DNA of 64,000 bases from Nitratireductor luteus (GCF_026162365.1 NZ_JAOANW010000008.1:186001-250000); one strand, 5' to 3'; positions 26,046-35,164 are shown, counted from the stretch's first letter. The notes: generated by a model not told the origin, from the letters alone. Numbers and translations: made by a program.

Positions 26046-27872
26046 ATGTTTGTCGATGGCAAAGTCGAAGGAGAGACCACGGCGCAGGAACGCCGAGGCC
26101 TGAATCAGCCGGCATCACGCCTCCTGGGTCATGTCGTGCAGTGCGACGGCGCACGCGCGATCATCGCTGCCGACATCGAGGCCGGCGGCGAAGACATGGC
26201 CAATGTCTGGACCGTCGGCAAGATGATCTCGATCAATCTGGGCACCACGCGCACAGTTGGCCTTGTCTACGCCATCGAGCGGCCGCAGCGCCGTTGGGAC
26301 GACACCTGCAACAACCCGATCATGATCTGCGTCGAGCTCATCGGCGAGGTGCGGGACAGCGATGGCACTCCGAGCTTCGATCGCGGCATCACCGAGTACC
26401 CCTACATCGGGGCGCTCGCCCATCGCATCCGCTCGCGTGACCTGAAGGCGATCTATGATCTGGGTGGCCGGCGCTCCATTGCCATCGGCCAGCTCTCGCA
26501 GGATCACGAGATCGACGCATGCCTTGCGGTCGACGAAACGCTCAGCCGCCATTTCGCCGTTGTCGGCACGACCGGCGTCGGCAAATCAACAGCCGTTTCG
26601 CTGCTCCTGCGCAAGATGATCGAGTCGCGTCCCGATCTGCGGATCCTGCTTCTCGATCCGCACAATGAATTTGCCGCCGCCCTTCCCGACTATTGCGTGC
26701 GGCTCGACACCAACTCCCTCGAATTGCCGTTCTGGCTCTTTCGGCTGGAAGAGTTCGTCGAAGTCCTGTTTCGCGGGCGCGAGGCGGTGGATGAGGAAGT
26801 GGAGCTTCTGCGTGACCTGATCGTCGAGGCCAAGAACAGCTATTACGGCGCCGACGCCGGATCAGCCCTCCGCCGGCCTTCCCTCAAGAGCGACGTCACG
26901 GCGGACACGCCCGTACCCTACCGCATGGCCGATCTGCTGCGCCTGATCGACGAGCGCATGGGCCAGTTGGACACCAAGGTGGAGCGGCCTTTCTACCGGC
27001 AGATCAAAACCCGTCTCCAATCGGCACTGAACGACCCACGCTATCGCTTCATGTTCGCCTCGCATGTCATCGAGGATTCCATCCATACGGTCATCGGTCG
27101 CATCTTCCGGGTTCCGGCCCAGGGCCGTCCGGTCACGTGTTTCGAGATGGCCGGCCTGCCCTCGGAGATCGTCAACTCCGTCTGCTCCGTGCTTGCACGC
27201 CTCGCCTTCGATCTGGCGCTGTGGAGCGAGGGCAAACTGAAGCTTCTCGTCATGTGCGAGGAGGCCCACCGCTATATGCCGGCCGACCCGCGCCTGGGTT
27301 TTGCACCGACCCGCCACGCTTTGTCGCGCATCGCCAAGGAAGGCCGCAAATACGGCTGCTATCTCGGCGTCGTCACCCAGCGACCCGGCGATCTGGACCC
27401 CACCGTGCTCTCGCAATGTTCGACGGTTTTCGCGATGCGATTGGCCAACGAGCAGGATCAGTCGATCATCCGTTCGGCGATTGCCGATTCTTCCGCCTCC
27501 ACCCTCGCCTTCCTTTCGGCCATGGGTCAGCGCGAGGCGATTGCCTTCGGCGACGGCGTGGCGACGACCATGCGCATGAAATTCCAGCAATTGCCGCAGC
27601 ACCTTTTGCCCGGCGCCAAGGATGATACCGAAGCGCGATCCGCCCTCATCGAGGACGACATCAGTGAAGCGGGGCTGGCTCTCATTGTCGACCGCCTGCG
27701 CAATTCCGGCAAGGTTCCACAGCAAAAGGCCAGTGCCTTTTCCAACAGTCTGGGCGTGGATAAAAAAGCCGCGTCCGAGCGCTGGCACCACTCCGGCGCG
27801 CTCGGCTCCGTCTATGATCTGAGCGAGGCCGAAAAAGCCGGCCTTGCGACACGAAGCCGCTTTTCCCGCTGA
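26046..27872 (+). CDS. HerA/DUF87-type P-loop ATPase
   Basis: A 608-residue ATPase of the HerA-FtsK superfamily. An N-terminal beta-barrel (HAS-barrel-like, about 20-130) is followed by Walker A in FAVVGTTGVGKSTAVSLLL and a DUF87 core with LLLDPHNEFAAAL. Walker B is KLLVMCEEAHRYMP. The sensor region ALSRIAKEGRKYGCYLGVVT ends with QRPGDLDPTVLSQC. HerA proteins are hexameric DNA translocases that often pair with NurA nuclease or Sir2, but neither is next to this gene. Its role is therefore unknown and a defence function is not supported. The ATG at 26046 has GAGAGGGG upstream. Two TTAACC motifs lie at 25974-25979 and 25998-26003. Confidence 0.85.
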   Translation: MFVDGKVEGETTAQERRGLNQPASRLLGHVVQCDGARAIIAADIEAGGEDMANVWTVGKMISINLGTTRTVGLVYAIERPQRRWDDTCNNPIMICVELIGEVRDSDGTPSFDRGITEYPYIGALAHRIRSRDLKAIYDLGGRRSIAIGQLSQDHEIDACLAVDETLSRHFAVVGTTGVGKSTAVSLLLRKMIESRPDLRILLLDPHNEFAAALPDYCVRLDTNSLELPFWLFRLEEFVEVLFRGREAVDEEVELLRDLIVEAKNSYYGADAGSALRRPSLKSDVTADTPVPYRMADLLRLIDERMGQLDTKVERPFYRQIKTRLQSALNDPRYRFMFASHVIEDSIHTVIGRIFRVPAQGRPVTCFEMAGLPSEIVNSVCSVLARLAFDLALWSEGKLKLLVMCEEAHRYMPADPRLGFAPTRHALSRIAKEGRKYGCYLGVVTQRPGDLDPTVLSQCSTVFAMRLANEQDQSIIRSAIADSSASTLAFLSAMGQREAIAFGDGVATTMRMKFQQLPQHLLPGAKDDTEARSALIEDDISEAGLALIVDRLRNSGKVPQQKASAFSNSLGVDKKAASERWHHSGALGSVYDLSEAEKAGLATRSRFSR

Positions 27873-27959
27873 AAACGGGAAAGCCTCCATCCGGGAGCGG
27901 AACCAAACCCGACTATTCTTGAACGGATTGTGCAGAGTGGCCGGTGCCGATCGCCGCGA

Positions 27960-28751
27960 TCAGGCGCAGACCCTGTTACGGCCGAGCCGCTTCGCCTGAT
28001 ACAGCATCTTGTCCGCGCGCCGGTAGAACTCGTCGGCGGTTTCCCGCCCGTCCCAGACGGCAAGCCCCACGCTGGCCGTGACTTTGAGCCGGACGTTGCC
28101 GGCCTCGACCCCCAGCATCGAGATGGCGCCACGGATCCGCTCGGCAAGCTTCACAAGCGCGTCCTGGTTCATGTTAGGCGCAACGATGGCGAACTCCTCG
28201 CCCCCCAGGCGCGCAACGACATCGTGATAGCGGGTCATGTCCTTCAGGCATCGCGCAACATGGCGCAGCACCTCGTCACCCATCCCGTGGCCATGGGTGT
28301 CGTTGACCAGCTTGAAATGGTCGAGGTCGAGGACCATCAGGCCAACGGGCTTCTCGATCCTGCGGAATTCCAGCAGATATTCACGCAACGCATCGTCGAA
28401 AAAGCGGCGGTTCTGGGTGCCGGTCAGCCCGTCGGTCAGCGCCGCGTGCTCAAGCGATTCCGACCGTGCGCTAAGCGTTTCGGTCATCGCCCGAAGCTTG
28501 CCCTCCTCGCGCACCTGAGTGCGGATCAGGGGATAGATGAAGAAGATGCCGAACACGATAGCAGTGGCCAGAAGCACGCCCGTCGTAAACAGCAGTCGGG
28601 CGAATTCACTGGTCGCCTCGAGTTCGTAGAGCGGCAGAATGGAATGGGCGTTTGTGCGCAGGATCCCATAGGCGAAAAACAGCAGGACGCTCGCACCGAG
28701 CACAAGCGCGATGAAGACAAAAAAAGCCGATTCCGCTTTGTGGAAACGCAT
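27960..28751 (-). CDS. Membrane-anchored diguanylate cyclase (GGDEF domain)
   Basis: A 263-residue protein with two N-terminal membrane helices (FFVFIALVLGASVLLFFAYG and LLATAIVFGIFFIYPLI), a short linker and a C-terminal GGDEF domain. The active-site motif is GGEEF in ARLGGEEFAIVAPN. An inhibitory RxxD site (RYHD) lies five residues before it, so catalytic synthesis of cyclic di-GMP with product feedback is expected. LTDGLTGTQNRRFFDDAL is the usual substrate-binding start of the domain. The start at 28751 (MRFHKAES) precedes the first helix; the open frame extends to 28904 without conserved sequence. The short periplasmic loop gives no hint of a ligand. Confidence 0.9.
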   Translation of the reverse strand: MRFHKAESAFFVFIALVLGASVLLFFAYGILRTNAHSILPLYELEATSEFARLLFTTGVLLATAIVFGIFFIYPLIRTQVREEGKLRAMTETLSARSESLEHAALTDGLTGTQNRRFFDDALREYLLEFRRIEKPVGLMVLDLDHFKLVNDTHGHGMGDEVLRHVARCLKDMTRYHDVVARLGGEEFAIVAPNMNQDALVKLAERIRGAISMLGVEAGNVRLKVTASVGLAVWDGRETADEFYRRADKMLYQAKRLGRNRVCA

Positions 28752-28904
28752 GCCCGCCCCGAATAAAAGACCACCTACGCTTTTCACATACGTGACCTTA
28801 CACGAGGTTAACCGGAACGGACGGAATCGGAGGATTCTACGATTTTCAGGTGAGCTACATCCCGCCAGTCGACAGTGTTCTGCAAGGATCGATACAGACT
28901 GCAA

Positions 28905-29783
28905 CTAAACTTTCACCCGCTCCCAGCGTTCACCGAGCTGGTGGCGGAACCAGGTCGATTGCCGCTTGGCATATTGCCGTGTCGCCGCGACGGCTTGCTC
29001 CACCGCGAGGGAAAGTTCCAGTTCTCCGGCCAAGTACGATCCAAGCTCGCGCACGCCGATGGCCTTCATCGCCGGCATCGAAGGAGGCAGGCCCAGCGAC
29101 AATAGCGCCCGCACTTCCTGAAGTGCGCCTGCGCCGATCATTTTCTCGAACCGCAAAGCAATGCGGTTGTGGAGCACCGACCGGTTCGGCTCCAGCACCG
29201 TCTGCCGCGCCGATGCAACATCCACCAGAGGTTGCCCTTTCCGAGCCTGCCAGGCGCCGATCGTTTCGCCCGATGTTTCCGACACTTCAAGGGCCCGGAC
29301 AATGCGCTGACCATCGGCCGGCTCGATCCGGGACGCCGATTGCGGATCGCGTTCGGTAAGCAGACGGTGCAGGGTTTCGGCTCCTTCCATCTCCAGGCGC
29401 TTGCGCCACGCCTTGCGGACGGGATCGGGGATCTCGGGCATCGGCGCCAGCCCTTCCGTCAGCGCCCTGAAATAGAGTCCGGTGCCGCCCACGAATATCG
29501 CGGGCTTTCCCGCCAGCACTCCGGAACGCTCGAGGCTTGCCACATCGCGGAGCCACGCCCCGGTCGAATAGGGAGCGGAAGGATGCACATGGCCGTAGAG
29601 ATGGTGAGGCGCGGCAGCCATATCCTCGGCCTGGGGCCGCGCCGTGACCACCGAGAGCACCGAATAGACCTGCATGGAATCGGCATTGACGACAACGCCG
29701 CCCGTCTGTTGCGCCAGATCGAGCGCATAGGCCGACTTGCCGCTCGCGGTCGGCCCGGCTATCAGGGTCGCATTCTTCAGCAT
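28905..29783 (-). CDS. miaA: tRNA dimethylallyltransferase
   Basis: Transfers a dimethylallyl group to N6 of A37 in tRNAs that read UNN codons. The P-loop ATLIAGPTASGKSAYALDLA, VVNADSMQVY, the DxxHHLYGHV-like APHHLYGHV and GGTGLYFRAL are the ordered MiaA motifs; QYAKRQSTWFRHQ closes the C-terminal domain. The start is set at 29783 (MLKNATLIAG), where family similarity begins. In-frame ATGs at 29816 and 29837 would make the gene overlap the divergent serB start at 29815. The intergenic space between miaA and serB is only about 31 bases with this choice. Confidence 0.95.
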   Translation of the reverse strand: MLKNATLIAGPTASGKSAYALDLAQQTGGVVVNADSMQVYSVLSVVTARPQAEDMAAAPHHLYGHVHPSAPYSTGAWLRDVASLERSGVLAGKPAIFVGGTGLYFRALTEGLAPMPEIPDPVRKAWRKRLEMEGAETLHRLLTERDPQSASRIEPADGQRIVRALEVSETSGETIGAWQARKGQPLVDVASARQTVLEPNRSVLHNRIALRFEKMIGAGALQEVRALLSLGLPPSMPAMKAIGVRELGSYLAGELELSLAVEQAVAATRQYAKRQSTWFRHQLGERWERVKV

Positions 29784-29814
29784 TGCCGCCTGCCCCGCCC
29801 GATCGGACCCGCCC

Positions 29815-30702
29815 ATGACTCTTGTCGCAACGCTCATCTCCCATCCGCGCCAGCGCGCGTTGAAACCTCAGTTGGCGAATATGGCCAGCGAGGCGCTTGG
29901 CGCAAGCCGCATCGACTGGCTGGCGGCCGATATTGCCTGCGACATCGAAATGCCCGAAGATCGCTCGCCGAGCGAAGCTGATGCCTTGCTGCGCTCAGCG
30001 CTCGCCGGCGAACCGATCGACATTGCCGTGCAGCCAGCAGCCGGGCGTCGCAAGAAGATGCTGATCGCCGACATGGATTCCACCATGATCGACCAGGAAT
30101 GCATAGACGAGTTGGCTGATGAAATCGGCATCAAGGACAAGGTGGCCACGATAACGGCGCGCGCCATGAACGGCGAAATTGAGTTCGAGCCGGCCCTGCG
30201 CGAGCGTGTGGCGCTTCTGAAGGGACTGGAACTGGCTGTCGTCGACAAGGTGATAGAAGGCCGTATCAGCCTGGCCTCCGGCGGCCGCGAACTGGTCGCC
30301 ACCATGAATGCGACCGGCGCCTACACGGCGCTCGTCTCCGGCGGCTTCGACGTTTTCACGGCCCGCATCGCCGATATGCTGGGCTTCGGCGAACAGCGCG
30401 CCAACAGGCTGATCGAAGAGCACGGCATTCTTACCGGAGTGGTGGCCGAGCCCATTCTGGGAAGGCAAGCCAAAATCGATGCTCTGACAGAGATCGCGGC
30501 CAGATTAGGCATTGGCCATAACGAGGTGATTGCCGTAGGAGACGGCGCAAATGACCTGGGCATGCTGCAATTGGCCGGTGCAGGCGTGGCGCTCCACGCC
30601 AAGCCTTCGGTTGCCGCGGCAGCCGGCATCCGCATTGACCACGGCGACCTGACCGCCCTCCTCTATCTCCAGGGCTATCAACAATCGCAGTTTATCCGAT
30701 GA
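29815..30702 (+). CDS. serB: Phosphoserine phosphatase
   Basis: A 295-residue HAD-superfamily enzyme that removes phosphate from L-phosphoserine in the last step of serine synthesis. The nucleophile motif is IADMDSTMIDQE (Asp86, Asp88). The substrate Ser/Thr is in ALVSGGFDVFTARIA. Lys and the distal Asp pair are in GDGANDLGMLQLAGAGVALHAK. The N-terminal 80 residues form an ACT-like domain as in other long SerB proteins. The start overlaps possible upstream miaA starts on the other strand. The stop overlaps the next gene as ATGA. Confidence 0.96.
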   Translation: MTLVATLISHPRQRALKPQLANMASEALGASRIDWLAADIACDIEMPEDRSPSEADALLRSALAGEPIDIAVQPAAGRRKKMLIADMDSTMIDQECIDELADEIGIKDKVATITARAMNGEIEFEPALRERVALLKGLELAVVDKVIEGRISLASGGRELVATMNATGAYTALVSGGFDVFTARIADMLGFGEQRANRLIEEHGILTGVVAEPILGRQAKIDALTEIAARLGIGHNEVIAVGDGANDLGMLQLAGAGVALHAKPSVAAAAGIRIDHGDLTALLYLQGYQQSQFIR

Positions 30703-31283
30703 TCCCGATACGCACCGAACGGCTCCTGATCCGCAACTGGCAAGACCGCGACCGGCCGCTCTTCCACCGCATCAATTGCGATCCCCAAGTGATGGAGTTC
30801 TTTCCGTTCCGGCGTGATCGCGAGGCCTCCGATGCGCTGCTCGACATCCTACGCCAGAACATCGCCGACCGGGGCTTCGGATTTTGTGCGCTCGAACGGC
30901 TGGAAGGTGGCGATTGCATAGGCTTCGCGGGGCTCAGTCTCGTTTCCGGCATTCCCGGGCTGCCTGCCGACAGCGTGGAAATCGGCTGGCGCCTGGCGCC
31001 CGAATTCTGGGGCAAAGGCTATGTGACGGAGGCCGCTTATGCCTGGCTCTACTATGGTTTCTCCGAGCTCGGACTGAAGGAGATCGTCTCCTTCGCCGTG
31101 CGCACCAACAAGCGCTCGATCGCGGTGATGCAACGCATCGGCATGACCCACTACCCGGAAGAAGATTTCGACCATCCGGCCGTGCCCGATACCCATCCCG
31201 CCCTCAAGCCCCACGTGCTCTATCGCATTTCGTACGAAACGTGGCGCCGCCAACGCAGCAACCGCGGCGTCAATCCATCCTGA
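30699..31283 (+). CDS. GNAT family N-acetyltransferase (RimJ/RimL type)
   Basis: A 194-residue acetyltransferase. It begins with the typical IRTERLLIRNWQDRDRPLF and carries the acetyl-CoA loop in GWRLAPEFWGKGYVTEAAYAWL (Q/RxxGxG/A-type) and KEIVSFAVRTNKRSIAVMQR. This subgroup acetylates N-terminal alpha-amino groups of ribosomal proteins or small amines; the substrate is unknown. Four-base ATGA overlap with serB shows co-transcription. Its 3' end overlaps the convergent degP gene by 14 bases. Confidence 0.92.
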   Translation: MIPIRTERLLIRNWQDRDRPLFHRINCDPQVMEFFPFRRDREASDALLDILRQNIADRGFGFCALERLEGGDCIGFAGLSLVSGIPGLPADSVEIGWRLAPEFWGKGYVTEAAYAWLYYGFSELGLKEIVSFAVRTNKRSIAVMQRIGMTHYPEEDFDHPAVPDTHPALKPHVLYRISYETWRRQRSNRGVNPS

Positions 31284-32748
31284 GCGTAACGAAGCGCAGC
31301 TCGCCGGTCTTGGAAGCGAGCATCAGCAGTGCATTCTTGCGGCCTTGCGCCTTCAGATCCTCGATCTGGTCGAGCACTTCCTTGGGCGTGGAAACCGAGG
31401 TCAGCGCAATCTCGACAATAACGTCACCCGGCTGCACCCCCTGTTGGGCTGCCACATTGCCTTCCTCAACCTCGGATACCAGCACGCCATTGACGTCCTC
31501 GGATATGTCGAACTTCGCGCGGCCCTCGTCATTGAGTTCGATAACGGTCATGCCAAGCACCTTGGCCTCGGCAACGGGCTGCTCATCTCCGCTCTCCTCG
31601 TCCTCGGCGGAAGCGACCTGCTCGTCTTCCGCCAGACGGCCGAGCTTGACGGTCACCGTCTTCCGCTCGCCCTTGCGAAGAATCTCGACCTCGACATCGC
31701 GCCCGACCGGGGCTTCGGCCACAAGTCGGCGCAGTTCGCGCTGATCCTCGACCACGGCGCCGTCGAAACCGATGATGATGTCGCCGGCCTCCAGGAGGCC
31801 CTCGGCGGGCCCATCCTTCTCGACGCCGCTTAGGAGAACGCCTTGGGCTTCGCCCAGGCCAAGGCTCTCGGCGATTTCATCGGTGACCGGCTGGATGCGC
31901 ACCCCGAGCCAGCCGCGCCGGGTCTCGCCGAATTCGCGAAGCTGATCGACCACGTTGCGCGCCAGGTTGGACGGAATGGCGAAGCCGATGCCGATCGACC
32001 CGCCGGAAGGCGAGATGATGGCCGTGTTGATGCCAATGACTTCGCCATCCATGTTGAACAGCGGGCCGCCTGAATTGCCGCGATTGATGGCCGCGTCGGT
32101 CTGAATGTAATCGTCATACGGGCCCGAGCCGATCTGACGGTTGCGCGCCGACACAATGCCCACCGTGACCGATCCGCCAAAGCCGAACGGGTTGCCGATG
32201 GCCATGACCCAATCGCCGATGCGCAGCTTCTCCGAATCGCCGAACGGCACCTCGTGCAGAGTGCGGCCCGTCGTATCGATCTTGAGGACCGCGATGTCGG
32301 TCTTGGTGTCGATGCCCACAAGTTCGGCGTCCACCTTGGAGCCGTCGGAGAAATTCACGATGATCTCGGCCGCGCCCGTGATCACGTGATTGTTGGTGAC
32401 GACGATGCCCTCGTCGGCATCCACTACGAAGCCCGATCCCAGCGACGAGCCCGGTCCGGGCGGGAGGGGCCGGTTCTCCTGATCACGGAAGAATTCGCCG
32501 AAGAACTCCTCGAAAGGAGAGCCTTCCGGCAGTTGCGGCATCGGCACACGGCCGGGGCCTCGCGGCGTGACGTTCTGCGTGGTCGAAATATTGACGACGG
32601 CGGAAAGCAGGCCATCCGCCAGATCTGCCACCGACGCGGGACCGCGAGACTGCGTCCGGCCATCGACCGGCGCAGCGACAAGGCCCCCGGCGACGATTGC
32701 GGCCAGCAAGAAGCCGCCGGTGACACGTAGCGGGTTGGCAAAGCGCAT
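31270..32748 (-). CDS. degP: Periplasmic serine protease/chaperone of the Do (DegP/MucD) family
   Basis: A 492-residue exported protease for misfolded envelope proteins. The signal peptide (VTGGFLLAAIVAGGLVAAPV) is followed by a trypsin-like domain with the triad His in VVTNNHVITGA, Asp in KTDIAVLKI and Ser in INRGNSGGPLFN. Two PDZ domains follow (about 285-370, beginning RRGWLGVRIQPVTDEIAE, and about 400-490), as in Do-type HtrA proteases. A 30-residue acidic linker (EDEQVASAEDEESGDEQ) separates the PDZ domains. It lies downstream of a DUF2065 gene and hflKC. Confidence 0.96.
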   Translation of the reverse strand: MRFANPLRVTGGFLLAAIVAGGLVAAPVDGRTQSRGPASVADLADGLLSAVVNISTTQNVTPRGPGRVPMPQLPEGSPFEEFFGEFFRDQENRPLPPGPGSSLGSGFVVDADEGIVVTNNHVITGAAEIIVNFSDGSKVDAELVGIDTKTDIAVLKIDTTGRTLHEVPFGDSEKLRIGDWVMAIGNPFGFGGSVTVGIVSARNRQIGSGPYDDYIQTDAAINRGNSGGPLFNMDGEVIGINTAIISPSGGSIGIGFAIPSNLARNVVDQLREFGETRRGWLGVRIQPVTDEIAESLGLGEAQGVLLSGVEKDGPAEGLLEAGDIIIGFDGAVVEDQRELRRLVAEAPVGRDVEVEILRKGERKTVTVKLGRLAEDEQVASAEDEESGDEQPVAEAKVLGMTVIELNDEGRAKFDISEDVNGVLVSEVEEGNVAAQQGVQPGDVIVEIALTSVSTPKEVLDQIEDLKAQGRKNALLMLASKTGELRFVTLRMD

Positions 32749-32852
32749 ATTGAGAACCTTTCGCCGGTTGTTTCTTGCCTCGAAACCATGCTCGCGGGTG
32801 AATGCGGCGCGTTTTGGGCTTCGTCAGCAGCCCTGATTACCAGTATGGCTCG

Positions 32853-33038
32853 TCAGCCGCGAACAAGCCAGACGATGACCACACCGACTACCATCACCGC
32901 CAGCCCGACGCCACGCATCAGGCTTTCAGGCATGTTGATGACGTCGGCCGCCATCCGCTTGGCCAAGCCGGGCATCCCGCCATAGAGTAGTCCTTCGAAG
33001 ACAAGCACCAAGCCCAGCGCGGCAAGAAAATCGGTCAC
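32853..33038 (-). CDS. DUF2065 family small membrane protein (YjeT-like)
   Basis: A 61-residue protein with two hydrophobic helices (FLAALGLVLVFEGLLYGGMP and GVGLAVMVVGVVIVWLV) separated by a short loop. It matches the DUF2065/YjeT family, which is typically encoded beside hflC. Function is unknown; the context points to membrane protease quality control. It starts 15 bases after the hflC terminator stem and is followed about 100 bases later by degP. Confidence 0.88.
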   Translation of the reverse strand: MTDFLAALGLVLVFEGLLYGGMPGLAKRMAADVINMPESLMRGVGLAVMVVGVVIVWLVRG

Positions 33039-33053
33039 GTCAAGGCTCCAATG

Positions 33054-33087
33054 AAAAGCCCCGCGCGGCTATCACACCGCGCGGGGC
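33054..33087 (-). terminator. Rho-independent terminator after hflC
   Basis: On the minus strand GCCCCGCGCGG (33087-33077) and CCGCGCGGGGC (33068-33058) form a perfect 11-base-pair stem with an 8-base loop, followed by TTTTCATT. It ends 15 bases before the DUF2065 start, so that gene and degP depend on read-through or on their own promoter. Confidence 0.85.
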
Positions 33088-33098
33088 TCACCCAAAGT

Positions 33099-34058
33099 TC
33101 ACTGGGCTGCATCGTTCTGCAATTGCGGAACGGGTCGTGCAGCCACCGGACCGTCGCCACCCGTGTCCGGGCGCGGGGGCCGCCCGCCGGCACTGCCAAA
33201 GAAACGGAAGAAATCCGAATCCGGCGTGAGGAGCATGGTCGTCCCGGAAGGATCGAGCGCCTGCCTGTAGGCCGCCATCGAGCGATAGAACTCGAAGAAT
33301 TCCTCGTCGCGCTGGAAGGCGTCGGCGAAGATGGCGTTGCGCTCGCCTTCGCCCTCACCACGGAGGATTTCAGCCTCGCGTTGCGCAGCAGCGAGTATTT
33401 CCACCACCTCGCGATCGGCGCGGGCGCGGATCCGGGCGGCCGCCTCGCGGCCACGAGCACGCAGCCTTTCGGCCTCGGCCAGACGCTCCGCCTTCATGCG
33501 GTCGTAGGTCTGCTGCGAGACTTCGGCAGTGAGATCGGTCCGGCGTATACGCACATCCTCGATCTTTAGGCCGAGGGTGGTGGCTGCCGTTGCCAGTTGG
33601 CCGGCAACTTCGCGCATCATTGAGCTTCGCTCTTCCGACAGGGCGGCTTCGAAGCCACGCAAACCGTAAACGCGGCGCAAGGCGGCATCGAGACGGGTCC
33701 GCAGCCTCTGCTCGGCCAGCGCGATGCTGCCCGAAACCTCGCGGCGGAATACACGCGGGTCTTCGATCGAATAGGCAACGAAAGCATCCACCTCGTAGAA
33801 CTTGCCGCCAGATACCTGCACGCGGATATCGTCAAGGTCGAACCGCAATATGCGATCCTCGAGGAGTTGCACGTTATCCGCCTCGACGAATCCGAAGGGC
33901 AGCTTGAAATAGAGCCCAGGCTCCCGTTTCACATCGACGATCTCGCCGAAGCGCAGAACGATGGCCTGCTGGCGTTCATTGACCACGAAGATCGACGAAT
34001 AGACGAGGAACAGCGCGATTGCCGCAATGACGGCAATGATAGGAAGACGATTGTTCAT
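33099..34058 (-). CDS. hflC: Protease modulator HflC (SPFH domain)
   Basis: A 319-residue inner-membrane protein that forms the HflKC cage around FtsH and regulates its access to membrane substrates. One N-terminal helix (IIAVIAAIALFLVYSSIFVV) is followed by the SPFH/band-7 domain, beginning NERQQAIVLRFGEIVDVKRE. A coiled-coil region contains RMKAERLAEAERLRARGREA. The C-terminus is short and Pro/Gly/Arg-rich (GGRPPRPDTGGDGP). The ATG at 34058 overlaps the hflK stop as TGATG. Confidence 0.96.
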   Translation of the reverse strand: MNNRLPIIAVIAAIALFLVYSSIFVVNERQQAIVLRFGEIVDVKREPGLYFKLPFGFVEADNVQLLEDRILRFDLDDIRVQVSGGKFYEVDAFVAYSIEDPRVFRREVSGSIALAEQRLRTRLDAALRRVYGLRGFEAALSEERSSMMREVAGQLATAATTLGLKIEDVRIRRTDLTAEVSQQTYDRMKAERLAEAERLRARGREAAARIRARADREVVEILAAAQREAEILRGEGEGERNAIFADAFQRDEEFFEFYRSMAAYRQALDPSGTTMLLTPDSDFFRFFGSAGGRPPRPDTGGDGPVAARPVPQLQNDAAQ

Positions 34059-35164
34059 CAGTTGCTGCCCCCTTGGCTTTCAGTGGATGCCGGCTGCCTT
34101 TGCCTGAGCTCGGGCAAGGGCAGATAGGGGATCACACCCTGCCCCGTCCCGCCTTCGACGATCACCTTGTTGGAGCCGCGCAGAACGTTCTCCATCGTCT
34201 CCAGGAACAGGCGCTTGCGGGTGACTTCCGGAGCCTTCGCATATTCTTCATAGACGGAGATGAAGCGCTGCGCCTCACCTTCGGCTTCCTGCACGACACG
34301 GTTCTTGTAGGCTGCGGCCTCTTCACGGATTTCCGCCGCTTCGCCGCGCGCCTGACCGAGTTGCTGGTTGGAATACTGGTTCGACTCTTCCACGAACCGG
34401 TCTTCGTCCTGCTCGGCGCGCTGCACTTCATCGAAGGCGTCGGCCACCTCACGCGGAGGTGCCGCATCCTCGATCGACAATGCGTTCACGGTCAGGCCCG
34501 TACCGTACTCCTCCAGGGTCGACTGGATAATACCGCGCACGTCTTCGGCGATCCCCTGACGGTCGTCGCGGAAAATGTCCTGGGCGGGACGCCGCCCGAC
34601 AATCTCACGCATGGCGCTCTCGGCGACCTGGCGGACCATCTCATCGGGGGTCTGGACGTTGAAGAGATAGGCGGCGGGGTCGGAGACCTGGTAGGCGACC
34701 GAGAACTTCACATCCACGATGTTCTGATCGCCAGATAGCATGAGCCCCGAGGAACCGCCGGCACGGATTTCGCCGATATCGACGAGGCGCTCGGCGACGG
34801 AAGCTTTCTCGACCGTTTCGACCGGCCACCAATGGAAATGCAGCCCCGGCTCCGAAAGCTCTGCCTTGGGCTTTCCGAAACGCAGTTCGACAGCCAGTTC
34901 GTCCGGCTGCACCGTATAGACCGCCTTGAACAGCCACAGGCCGGCAAGCGCCACCGCGATCAGGATGAACATACCCGGCCCGGCGCCTCCGCCGCCCGGT
35001 AGCGCACGCTTCAGCCTATCTTGGCCGCGCCGAATGATCTCTTCAAGGTCGGGCGGCGAGCCTTGCGGCCCGCTCGGGCCTCGCGGCCCCTGTCCCCAGG
35101 GCCCTCCGCCATTGCCGCCGCTGCCCCACGGGCCGCCGCTGCCACTTTGATTGTTCCAGGGCAT
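34058..35164 (-). CDS. hflK: Protease modulator HflK (SPFH domain)
   Basis: A 368-residue partner of HflC. The cytoplasmic N-terminus is extremely Gly/Pro/Trp-rich (about residues 1-45). It is followed by one membrane helix (MFILIAVALAGLWLFKAVYT), the SPFH domain (VQPDELAVELRFGKPKAELS) and a coiled-coil segment with GEAAEIREEAAAYKNRVVQE. The translational overlap TGATG with hflC ensures near-equal synthesis of the two subunits. It lies 157 bases downstream of folA. Nothing convincing is seen in that gap. Confidence 0.96.
   Translation of the reverse strand: MPWNNQSGSGGPWGSGGNGGGPWGQGPRGPSGPQGSPPDLEEIIRRGQDRLKRALPGGGGAGPGMFILIAVALAGLWLFKAVYTVQPDELAVELRFGKPKAELSEPGLHFHWWPVETVEKASVAERLVDIGEIRAGGSSGLMLSGDQNIVDVKFSVAYQVSDPAAYLFNVQTPDEMVRQVAESAMREIVGRRPAQDIFRDDRQGIAEDVRGIIQSTLEEYGTGLTVNALSIEDAAPPREVADAFDEVQRAEQDEDRFVEESNQYSNQQLGQARGEAAEIREEAAAYKNRVVQEAEGEAQRFISVYEEYAKAPEVTRKRLFLETMENVLRGSNKVIVEGGTGQGVIPYLPLPELRQRQPASTESQGGSN

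Noticed and set aside
26046-27872. HerA-based antiviral system
   Set aside because: No NurA, Sir2, DUF4297 or other effector is adjacent; flanking genes are ilvI and a GGDEF protein.
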